Program-made: the position numbers and the translations under genes
The notes under the pieces: generated by a model
Databases searched by the model: none
What the model was told of the DNA's origin: nothing
The model's input: only the letters and a program-made list of their open reading frames with translations
In this document: positions 1 to 6,911 of the stretch, piece after piece
Numbering within the stretch: position 1 is the first letter of the stretch
Layout: each line of letters begins with the position of its first letter
Source: Nostoc sp. LEGE 06077
GTDB lineage: Bacteria; Cyanobacteriota; Cyanobacteriia; Cyanobacteriales; Nostocaceae
Length of the DNA: 64,000 nucleotides
Direction of reading: 5' to 3'
NCBI RefSeq assembly: GCF_015207705.1
Contig: NZ_JADEWI010000029.1
Coordinates: 1-64,000, forward strand

Positions 1-2
1 TC

Positions 3-1670
3 CAAACTAGTGATTCTATTTCTCATCAACCAGCCATAGCATCTACTGTTACAGAATCAAAAGTTATTCAAACAAAACAAGATAGCAATGATTCTATTGC
101 AAATCCAAAAATAGAGAGTCTATCAACAACATCACCAGCAGAAAACGCCACATCAAATTCTGATGTAGATTCAACAGTTATCCAAACAAAAATCCAAACT
201 AGTGATTCTATTTCTCATCAACCAGCCATAGCATCTACTGTTACAGAATCAAAAGTTATCCAAACAAAACAAGACAGCAATGATTCTATTGCAAATCCAA
301 AAGTAGAGAGTCTATCAACGACATCACCAGCAGAAAACGCCACATCAAATGCTGATGTAGATTCAACAGTTATCCAAACAAAACGAGACAGCAATGATTC
401 TATTGCAAATCCAAAAATAGAGAGTCTATCAACAACATCACCAGGAAAAAACGACACATCAAATACTAATTTAGATTCAAAAGTTATTCAAACAAAACTC
501 CAAACTAGTGATTCTATTTCTCATCAACCAGCCATAGCATCTACTGTTACAGAATCAAAAGTTATCCAAACAAAACAAGACAGCAATGATTCTATTGCAA
601 ATCCAAAAATAGAGAGTCTATCAACGACATCTCAACCAAGAGAAAACGCCACATCAAATGCTGATGTAGAATCAACAGTTATTCAAGCACAACAAGATAG
701 CAAGGATTTTACTGCAAATCCAAAAATAGAGAGTCTATCAACGACATCTCAACCAGGAGAAAACGCCACATCAAATGCTGGTGTAGAATCAAAAGTTATC
801 CAAACAAAACAAGACAGCAATGATTCTATTGCAAATCCAAAAATAGAGAGTCTATCAACGACATCTCAACCAAGAGAAAACGCCACATCAAATGCTGATG
901 TAGAATCAACAGTTATTCAAGCACAACAAGATAGCAAGGATTTTACTGCAAATCCAAAAATAGAGAGTCTATCAACGACATCTCAACCAGGAGAAAACGC
1001 CACATCAAATGCTGGTGTAGAATCAACAGTTATTCAAGCACAACAAGATAGCAAGGATTTTACTGCAAATCCAAAAATAGAGAGTCTATCAACGACATCA
1101 CCACCAGCAGAAAACGCCACACCAAATACTCATGTAGAATCAAAAGTTATCCAAACAAAACAAGACAGCAATGATTTTATTGCAAATCCAAGAATAGAGA
1201 GTCTATCAACGACATCATCATCAGAAAATACCACATTAAATACTAATTTAGATTCAACAGTAATTCAAACAAAACTCCAAACTAGTGATTCTATTTCTCA
1301 TCAACCAGCCATAGCATCTACTGTTACAGAATCAAAAGTTATCCAAACAAAACAAGACAGCAATGATTCTATTGCAAATCCAAAACTAGAGAGTCTATCA
1401 ACGACATCTCAACCAGGAGAAAACGCCATATCAACTACTGGTGTAGATTCAACATTAATTCAAGCAAAGCTCCAAACCAGTGATTCTGTTTCTCATCAAC
1501 CAGCCACATCAAATACTCATGTAGATTCAACAGTTGTTCAAGCAAAACGAGACAGCAATGATTCTATTGCAAATCCAAAAATAGAGAGTCTATCAACGAC
1601 ATCTCAACTAGGAGAAAACAACACATCAAATGATGATGTAGACTCAAAAGTTATTCAGGTAAAAGGAAAT
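3..1670 (+). repeat. Coding tandem repeats, two module types
   Basis: At least 11 copies of a ~117-bp (39-codon) module carry the IESLST core. Four near-identical copies plus one diverged copy of a ~63-bp module encode SDSISHQPAIAS. They alternate irregularly (for example at 3-65, 195-260, 500-560, 1275-1340). Many blocks are nearly identical in DNA and differ by whole-module insertions, which points to recent recombination or slippage. The frame is kept throughout. Confidence 0.9.
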
Positions 1671-2306
1671 AGTAATAGTACAAAAACTGATGGCGTATCA
1701 AATAAATATATAGAGCAAAATTCTCAAAATAAAGAAGAAATTCCCCAATTACCTAAAGCATTAAAAAATATTTCTATTTTTTACCCTCTTTCTGACTCAT
1801 CGAACTTTATATCACCTAAATTTGCAGATCAAATAGACTCCCTGGATGTACCTCATCCTGTTCCTATTTCTTATGCTCCCGCTCACCGCATCCAAAAAGT
1901 ACCAGCACAAGATCTACCAGATTCATGGTTGAATATTTCTGAATTGTTTGGTGAAAGTAAAGCTGATGATGTTAGCCAAACGACGGTTGTACAACCGCTT
2001 AGAGATAAGAAAAAATGGGACAATAAATTAAAATCTTTAAAATATGTTCAAACTCCAAAAAAAGCTGATTTTATCAAACCTGAAATTTATAGGCAAGTTA
2101 TCCAAGCACGCTTTGAAAATTCAACTTCAAGCGATTCCATTGAGGAGAATTATCATGATTCATCTGTGAATCGTGATGCTGCTTCAGAAGACGAATTGGA
2201 AAACTTGGATACTCTTGCACGAGAAGTCTACAAAATGCTCAAACAGCGTTTGGAGATAGAACGTGAACGCCGGGGAAATAATTATTCCGGGCGTTTACCT
2301 TGGTAA
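3..2306 (+). CDS. Large repetitive protein, 5'-truncated by window edge
   Basis: One reading frame is open without a stop from the window edge to TAA at 2304-2306 (at least 767 codons), so the gene starts upstream. Roughly the first 555 codons are Ser/Thr/Asn/Gln-rich repeats containing phrases such as SKVIQTKQDSNDSIANPK and IESLSTTS. The last ~210 codons are unique: a Pro-rich part, then a charged C-terminus with a predicted amphipathic helix (LDTLAREVYKMLKQRLEIER) ending in GRLPW. The TTG at 1929 is in frame but is internal to this frame and is not a credible separate start. The composition suggests a disordered linker or surface protein with a C-terminal docking helix. From memory, similar Leu/Arg-rich tails occur in proteins of extracellular contractile injection systems, but no other such gene is visible here. 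Function is not assigned. The gene ends 7 bp from the convergent WYL regulator. Confidence 0.85.
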   Translation, partial: QTSDSISHQPAIASTVTESKVIQTKQDSNDSIANPKIESLSTTSPAENATSNSDVDSTVIQTKIQTSDSISHQPAIASTVTESKVIQTKQDSNDSIANPKVESLSTTSPAENATSNADVDSTVIQTKRDSNDSIANPKIESLSTTSPGKNDTSNTNLDSKVIQTKLQTSDSISHQPAIASTVTESKVIQTKQDSNDSIANPKIESLSTTSQPRENATSNADVESTVIQAQQDSKDFTANPKIESLSTTSQPGENATSNAGVESKVIQTKQDSNDSIANPKIESLSTTSQPRENATSNADVESTVIQAQQDSKDFTANPKIESLSTTSQPGENATSNAGVESTVIQAQQDSKDFTANPKIESLSTTSPPAENATPNTHVESKVIQTKQDSNDFIANPRIESLSTTSSSENTTLNTNLDSTVIQTKLQTSDSISHQPAIASTVTESKVIQTKQDSNDSIANPKLESLSTTSQPGENAISTTGVDSTLIQAKLQTSDSVSHQPATSNTHVDSTVVQAKRDSNDSIANPKIESLSTTSQLGENNTSNDDVDSKVIQVKGNSNSTKTDGVSNKYIEQNSQNKEEIPQLPKALKNISIFYPLSDSSNFISPKFADQIDSLDVPHPVPISYAPAHRIQKVPAQDLPDSWLNISELFGESKADDVSQTTVVQPLRDKKKWDNKLKSLKYVQTPKKADFIKPEIYRQVIQARFENSTSSDSIEENYHDSSVNRDAASEDELENLDTLAREVYKMLKQRLEIERERRGNNYSGRLPW

Positions 2307-2313
2307 GTCTATC

Positions 2314-3180
2314 TCAGGAATTAACGTCTAAATCATAATGCTGGCAGAGGGTTTTGAGTTTTTCTTTGATGAGCGATCGCACATTCTCCGGTAAAATCAC
2401 TACACAATCTGGCGCATACTGCATGACTTCGCGGCTAAACCAAAATGTACTAGAAACTCGCCTGACAACTCGCCTGACTCGCGCTTTATCTTGTAGCCAT
2501 TCACTAATTTCGTCTTCTGGTTTAGCTTGATAGGCAAAAGCCAAGCCAGCAAATAGATGCATTTCCACTTCTATCTCAGCCAAATTAGTACGCCACTCAC
2601 CAGAAATTGGCATGACAGCAGCTTCAGTAATTCTGTCTAATCGTAAACTCCAATTGTGAACCAGTTCTGGTACATCAAAGTTTCCTTCTGTCTCTTCGCA
2701 CCAGCAATCAAGATATTGCCGCTTTTCGTGGGGTGTAACTTTGGCATAGCTAACGGTAAAATTAAACACACGCTCTGCTGCATCTTGATAGGAAAGCTGA
2801 AAAGGCTGTTCGCGCAAGATATAACGGTCTATTTCTAAGCGCCAAGGTGGGGGCAAATTCTCTAGGAAACGTTCGATTTCGCCTCGCAACGGTAATGATA
2901 GTTCGCTGCGTTCGAGAAGTAAGTTTGCAATGATTTGGGCTTGTTCAATTTGCCCGATATCTGTCAACGCATTGATACATCTATGTAATGCTCTGATGCG
3001 TGGTTCTTTCCAATCGTTATTGTTACCGATGAGTAACTTACGTTGAGCGATCGCTTTAATTAACTTAGAGATGTTAGGTTCCTCTCCCCACATCATACCG
3101 AATTCTAAGGCGATCGCTTCTAGCTCGGCTTTATCATGTTCTGATATCGACAGTGTAATAGATTGACCTTTTCGACTCAT
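2314..3180 (-). CDS. RHH-WYL domain transcriptional regulator of the cas locus
   Basis: This 288-aa protein has an N-terminal ribbon-helix-helix-like segment (ITLSISEHDKAELEAIA, then SKLIKAIAQRKLL). A WYL domain follows around residues 120-205, with the strand RQYLDCWCEETE in place of the usual RWYL and the typical SLRLDRI end. A C-terminal WCX-like extension (VVILPENVRSLIKEKLKTL) closes the protein. WYL proteins are ligand- or nucleic-acid-sensing regulators common beside defence operons. In Synechocystis the WYL protein Sll7009, at the same place beside a type I-D cassette, has been reported as a negative regulator of CRISPR1. Here the gene is divergent from cas3', and the shared intergenic region carries three palindromes that are the likely operators. 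Role as cas regulator is inferred; family call is fairly sure. The start ATG at 3180 directly precedes the RHH strand. Confidence 0.85.
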   Translation of the reverse strand: MSRKGQSITLSISEHDKAELEAIALEFGMMWGEEPNISKLIKAIAQRKLLIGNNNDWKEPRIRALHRCINALTDIGQIEQAQIIANLLLERSELSLPLRGEIERFLENLPPPWRLEIDRYILREQPFQLSYQDAAERVFNFTVSYAKVTPHEKRQYLDCWCEETEGNFDVPELVHNWSLRLDRITEAAVMPISGEWRTNLAEIEVEMHLFAGLAFAYQAKPEDEISEWLQDKARVRRVVRRVSSTFWFSREVMQYAPDCVVILPENVRSLIKEKLKTLCQHYDLDVNS

Positions 3181-3287
3181 ATTTTATACGGACACTTTTA
3201 TACGGATATATCTTGGCAACTTCTATTTTGCATGGCATTATAAGGAATAACAACGAGTTACGGACAGTTTTTAAGTAAATTGAAAAA

Positions 3288-3306
3288 CTCGCACCATTGG
3301 TGCGAG
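3288..3306. promoter_or_regulatory. Palindromic operator-like site 1
   Basis: CTCGCACCATTGGTGCGAG is a perfect 19-bp palindrome (9 + central T + 9), flanked by AAAA on the left and AAAT on the right. It lies 108 bp upstream of the WYL regulator start, in the divergent intergenic region. Confidence 0.75.
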
Positions 3307-3342
3307 AAATAGCCTGGAGATGTTTTATACCCATTTAAAAAA

Positions 3343-3361
3343 CTGCAACCATTGGTTGCAG
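3343..3361. promoter_or_regulatory. Palindromic operator-like site 2
   Basis: CTGCAACCATTGGTTGCAG is a perfect 19-bp palindrome with the same ACCATTGGT core as site 1. The changed outer bases are changed symmetrically. Its centre is 55 bp from that of site 1. Confidence 0.75.
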
Positions 3362-3399
3362 AAATTTGTGGGTGGTATTTATTAGCACATATATAAAAC

Positions 3400-3418
3400 C
3401 TGCCACCATTGGTGGCAG
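3400..3418. promoter_or_regulatory. Palindromic operator-like site 3
   Basis: CTGCCACCATTGGTGGCAG is a perfect 19-bp palindrome with the same core and the same AAAT right flank. Its centre is 57 bp from that of site 2. It ends 83 bp before the cas3' start codon, near the expected promoter. Confidence 0.75.
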
Positions 3419-3501
3419 AAATTGCTTGAATTCATAAGTTTGTCATTCTTTCAACATAGCAGTTTAGATAAACTAAGCATTTACAGGGGATTTTCAAGGA
3501 T

Positions 3502-5634
3502 ATGTCCGAAAATTACAGCATAAATCTCAAACCTGTCTATTCTCAAACCGTTAGCACACCTGACGGGGTGAAATTACCTAAAGATTGGTCGCTTTCTTGG
3601 CATCAAGCAGAAACCTATCAAGCATTACAAGATCCAAATATTGATGTTGTCTTCAATAAAGCAATGACAGGCGATGGTAAAAGCTTGGCTGCTTATTTAT
3701 CAGCAATGACAAATCGCACGTACACTTTAGCAATGTATCCGACAAATGAACTCGCACGAGATCAAGAAAAACAGGTTCAAGGATACAAAGATAAATTTAA
3801 ACCCAAGTACGAACCTCAAATTAATCGTTTAAATGCGGCTATTTTGGAAAAATATATAGCTACTGGTAAGCTGTCTTCCAAACGAGATGGCATAGAAGAT
3901 TTTTCTACTAACTATGAAATTCTACTGACGAACCCTGATATTTTCCATTACATCCATAATTTTTACTACTTGAGAGGAAAGATAGATAATCCTGACAGGT
4001 TATTCAGACGTATAGATGAAAATTATAAATTGTTTATCTATGATGAATTTCATATTTTTTCATCACCGCAAATAGCTAGTGTTATCAATACAATACTTTT
4101 AATTAAACACACTGGCGATAATAATAAAAAATTTCTATTTCTTTCTGCTACACCTAACGAATTGTTAAAGACTTTTCTAGAAAAGGCTCAACTTAGATAT
4201 AAAGAAATTGCTCCAGATGCTGTTGGAGCTTACAAATTTTCATCAGATGATTCAAATGATGGGTGGCGGCAGATTAGTCAACCTATTAACTTATGCTTTG
4301 CTCAAGGAATAGAGCCTAATCTTAGTTCTAGCTATAAATGGATAGAAGAAAATGCTGAAACGGTGATTTTAAAGTTTTTTCAAGACTATCCTAACAGCAA
4401 AGGTGCAATTATTTTAAATTCCATCGCCGCAGTTAAAAAGCTAATAGATAAGTTAAAACCTATTTTTGAACCGCGATGGAAGGTTAGAGAAAATACTGGC
4501 TTAACTGGAGAAACAGAAAAGTCTCAATCAGTTGCCGAAGCAGATTTACTTTTGGGTACGTCTACAATTGATGTTGGCGTAGACTTTCGGATTAATTTCT
4601 TAGTTTTTGAAGCTGCTGATGCGGGGAACTTTATTCAACGATTTGGTAGGCTTGGCAGACATAAAGGTTTTGAAACTTATCAAGCTTACGCTTTAATACC
4701 TAACTTTCTTATTGCAAGGCTATTTACAGATAAATCTCATCCTTTACAAGATGGTGAAACTTACGATCGCGTTAATTTTAACAATGCCATTAATGAATTT
4801 TGGACATTTAAAAATCAGTTTGAGCGATATCCTCAGCGATGGGGTGGTATACAGTCAGCTTATATCTATTCAAAGCTGCAAGGAAACTATCATATCAAAG
4901 AGAAATATCCAGAGGTAGCTAAGAAATTTGGTACTAGTGTTCAAAATGCTTTGGGAATTAGCATTAAACAGATGAATGCACAGTTTTATCGCTGTCAGAG
5001 TGAAGGAAAAACAAAAATTATTGATGAGGCTAGGAGTTTTCGGGGAAGTAGCCAGTTAGATTGTGCAATTTATGACTTAACTAATCCAGATGAGCCAGAA
5101 GCAGAAAGATTTAAAATGTATAATCTTCCTGGCATTCTCAATAACTTTATTTTCGAGTTATGGGATAAAAATAGCTTTATGGAGAAAGCCGAGAAAGCTG
5201 GAGTAATTACTACTCGCTTTGATAAAGCTTTGTGTTATTTAAAGTTCAAAGGCTATCGGGATGTGCGGGAAGATTGGCACTTCTATTATCCAGGTAATCT
5301 GAGAGAATTAGCTAAATCTGGTAAGGTGCAAGTTCTACCAGATAAACAACACGAACTACAGGGTTTAGAGATTTCCCAACGACACGGTTACGGTATCAAC
5401 CAAATTAGTGATGCTGTGAGTAGACGTAAACTAGTGTGCTTCATTTCAGACCGCGATCGCAACTTTTTACGCGCCACTCTCGGATTACCTATGCACTTTC
5501 AAGCTTACCCCCTCACTAATGAGCCAGAGGATAAAAGTCCTCGCTACACCATTACTTTTGGACAAGACGCGCTGTTATTGGAAACCTTAACTTGGCATTG
5601 GAAGCCAAAAGACGATGAAGGATGGATATGTTGA
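3502..5634 (+). CDS. cas3: Type I-D CRISPR-associated helicase Cas3'
   Basis: A 710-aa SF2 helicase that should unwind and translocate on target DNA after recruitment by the I-D Cascade; in I-D the nuclease function resides in Cas10d. Visible motifs in order: Q-like WHQAETYQ (~33-40), Walker A AMTGDGKS (54-61), Ia YPTNELARDQ, motif II DEFH in YDEFHIF (DEFH instead of DEAH), motif III LSATP, motif V GTSTIDVGVDF and motif VI QRFGRLGRH. No HD nuclease domain is present, as expected for Cas3' of subtype I-D. AAGGA just upstream of ATG supports the start. It is first in the cas operon, divergent from the WYL regulator. A ~640-bp gap separates it from the toxin-antitoxin genes and cas10d. Confidence 0.95.
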   Translation: MSENYSINLKPVYSQTVSTPDGVKLPKDWSLSWHQAETYQALQDPNIDVVFNKAMTGDGKSLAAYLSAMTNRTYTLAMYPTNELARDQEKQVQGYKDKFKPKYEPQINRLNAAILEKYIATGKLSSKRDGIEDFSTNYEILLTNPDIFHYIHNFYYLRGKIDNPDRLFRRIDENYKLFIYDEFHIFSSPQIASVINTILLIKHTGDNNKKFLFLSATPNELLKTFLEKAQLRYKEIAPDAVGAYKFSSDDSNDGWRQISQPINLCFAQGIEPNLSSSYKWIEENAETVILKFFQDYPNSKGAIILNSIAAVKKLIDKLKPIFEPRWKVRENTGLTGETEKSQSVAEADLLLGTSTIDVGVDFRINFLVFEAADAGNFIQRFGRLGRHKGFETYQAYALIPNFLIARLFTDKSHPLQDGETYDRVNFNNAINEFWTFKNQFERYPQRWGGIQSAYIYSKLQGNYHIKEKYPEVAKKFGTSVQNALGISIKQMNAQFYRCQSEGKTKIIDEARSFRGSSQLDCAIYDLTNPDEPEAERFKMYNLPGILNNFIFELWDKNSFMEKAEKAGVITTRFDKALCYLKFKGYRDVREDWHFYYPGNLRELAKSGKVQVLPDKQHELQGLEISQRHGYGINQISDAVSRRKLVCFISDRDRNFLRATLGLPMHFQAYPLTNEPEDKSPRYTITFGQDALLLETLTWHWKPKDDEGWIC

Positions 5635-5686
5635 AGTTGCTATGAACGTTTACAGTTACCAAGATTAAGCTAAAGGAGGATGAACG

Positions 5687-5872
5687 ATGAATTGGCTTAA
5701 AAGCTTGAGGAGAAAGAATTTTGCTCGAAATCAGAAAGCAACAGTGTTTCAATCCCTAAGAGGTATTATTTTAGGCATTTATACCTATGCAGTACTGCAC
5801 TGCGTTTCTTTCTCCTTATATATAGATTACACGATGTTGTTTCCGCCGAGGCTATTCACAGAGCTACAGTGA
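5687..5872 (+). CDS. Putative small ORF after cas3'
   Basis: The 61-codon ORF starts MNWLKSLRRKNF and has an excellent Shine-Dalgarno (AAAGGAGG, ~7 nt before ATG). A hydrophobic middle could be one membrane segment. It resembles nothing I recognise. The AT-rich, Cys/Tyr-rich end looks non-coding, so it may be a truncated remnant rather than a working gene. Confidence 0.25.
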   Translation: MNWLKSLRRKNFARNQKATVFQSLRGIILGIYTYAVLHCVSFSLYIDYTMLFPPRLFTELQ

Positions 5873-5895
5873 CATATTAATCATAAAGCTACAGT
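5862..5895. repeat. Short direct repeat AGCTACAGT
   Basis: AGCTACAGT occurs at 5862-5870 and again at 5887-5895, 25 bp apart, upstream of the genes leading into cas10d. It could be a tandem regulator site; there is no further evidence. Confidence 0.3.
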
Positions 5896-5961
5896 AACTA
5901 GTTGATCTTTCGAGAAGAAGATGCCAAGATGATGAGAATACGCCTCTCATTAGGTATTTTT

Positions 5962-6222
5962 ATGGACATTCATCTCAACGACGACGATATCTCTAAGATG
6001 CCAGAAAGCTTACGTAGCTCAGTTTTAGACTGGATCAAGACTAAAAATTCGCGGTTTGATGTTGGTATAACCAAGGGAGGAATGGCTGTTAGAGTCAAAC
6101 CGAAGCGCAAAGAGGTCAAGAAAAGAGGTCGTTACTATATCAATAGTCATAAAGTCTCTGCAAATGCTTGGAAGTGTGAACGATGGAACTTAAGCGGATG
6201 GAGTGTTACACGACTTAGGTAA
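5962..6222 (+). CDS. Small hypothetical protein upstream of the TA pair
   Basis: The 86-aa ORF is read from ATG 5962, preceded by AGG at 8 nt. The frame is also open upstream to a TTG at 5902. The N-terminal ~45 residues (MDIHLNDDDISKMPESLRS, then SVLDWIKTK) look like a genuine helical protein domain. The Lys/Arg-rich middle (VKPKRKEVKKRG) could bind nucleic acid. The last ~30 residues look less protein-like, so the 3' end may be frameshifted or degenerate. No family recognised. It precedes the DUF433 gene by ~50 bp in the same direction and may share its transcript. Confidence 0.4.
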   Translation: MDIHLNDDDISKMPESLRSSVLDWIKTKNSRFDVGITKGGMAVRVKPKRKEVKKRGRYYINSHKVSANAWKCERWNLSGWSVTRLR

Positions 6223-6273
6223 ATGATCAATAAGTTTGTTTAGATGTGTTACGCAAAATCTGGAGAAAAACTA

Positions 6274-6534
6274 ATGACTAAAGATAATCTGCTTTCCCGC
6301 ATTTCCATCGATCCAAATATTTGTTTTGGTAAACCGTGCATTCGCGGACACCGGATTTGGGTTTCTCTAATTTTGGATTATTTAGCTGGTGGTACAACAA
6401 TTGAAGAAGTTCTTGAAGCTTATCCAAGTATAGAAAGAGAAGATATACTGGCTTGCATCGCCTACGGTGCAGAGATGGCGCGGGATGTTTTTGTGGAACT
6501 TCCTTTGACAAAAAAAAAGGAAGCAAGTGCGTGA
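6274..6534 (+). CDS. DUF433 family antitoxin
   Basis: This 86-aa DUF433 protein has the family core ISIDPNICFGKPCIRGHRI, followed by VSLILDYLAGG, EVLEAYPSIEREDILACIAYGAE. DUF433 proteins pair with DUF5615 PIN-like proteins as VapBC-like toxin-antitoxin modules and contain a small helix-turn-helix that usually autorepresses the operon. The ATG at 6274 is preferred over the upstream GTG at 6244 because GGAG lies ~9 nt before it and the DUF433 core begins soon after. Its TGA overlaps the toxin GTG start by four bases (GTGA), so the two are translationally coupled. It is unusual in lying inside a cas operon between cas3' and cas10d. Confidence 0.9.
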   Translation: MTKDNLLSRISIDPNICFGKPCIRGHRIWVSLILDYLAGGTTIEEVLEAYPSIEREDILACIAYGAEMARDVFVELPLTKKKEASA

Positions 6535-6911
6535 AATTAAAGCTAGATGAAAATATCGATTTGCGCTTTGTAACTTTATTGCAATTAGCAGGACACGATG
6601 TTGCAACAGTACCAGGACAAGGCTTAAGTTCTGCACCCGATCCAGAAGTTATTGATGTTTGTCGTCGTGAGGGTAGATGTTTAGTCACTTGCGATCGCGG
6701 TTTTGGAAATCGTCTGAAATATAATCCCTCTACCTATTCAGGAATTGTAATTATTCGTCTACCATCTCGCTACACATTTGCTGATTGGCGTGAAGCTATT
6801 GAAATATTAATCACTGGGCTAGAATCCGCCGATGTGATAGGTAAATTATGGATTATTCAACAAGCAAAAATACTCGAATATCAAGCTATTGAAAGCGAGG
6901 AAGCAAATTAA
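6531..6911 (+). CDS. DUF5615 PIN-like toxin, coupled to cas10d
   Basis: This 126-aa Mut7-C/PIN-like protein of the DUF5615 family shows LKLDENID at the N-terminus (first acidic residue), VTCDRGFG (second acidic motif) and GIVIIRLPS. It is a presumed RNase toxin, the partner of DUF433. The GTG start at 6531 overlaps the antitoxin stop and follows AAGGAAG; the longer frame back to 6453 would overlap the antitoxin extensively and is unlikely. Its TAA stop (6909-6911) shares one base with the ATG of cas10d (6911-6913), giving TAATG. Toxin and Cas10d translation are therefore probably coupled. The biochemical role is inferred from the family. Confidence 0.88.
   Translation: MKLKLDENIDLRFVTLLQLAGHDVATVPGQGLSSAPDPEVIDVCRREGRCLVTCDRGFGNRLKYNPSTYSGIVIIRLPSRYTFADWREAIEILITGLESADVIGKLWIIQQAKILEYQAIESEEAN

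Noticed and set aside
218-457. Minus-strand ORF of 79 codons in the repeat gene
   Set aside because: It is the antisense of the repeat modules; its own repeats mirror those of the plus-strand gene and there is no ribosome site.
1929-2306. Separate 125-aa gene starting at TTG 1929
   Set aside because: The frame is open and protein-like all the way from the window edge; TTG is internal to the larger gene.
3134-3334. 66-codon minus-strand ORF across the palindromes
   Set aside because: It overlaps the WYL gene start and the operator region and has no protein-like character.
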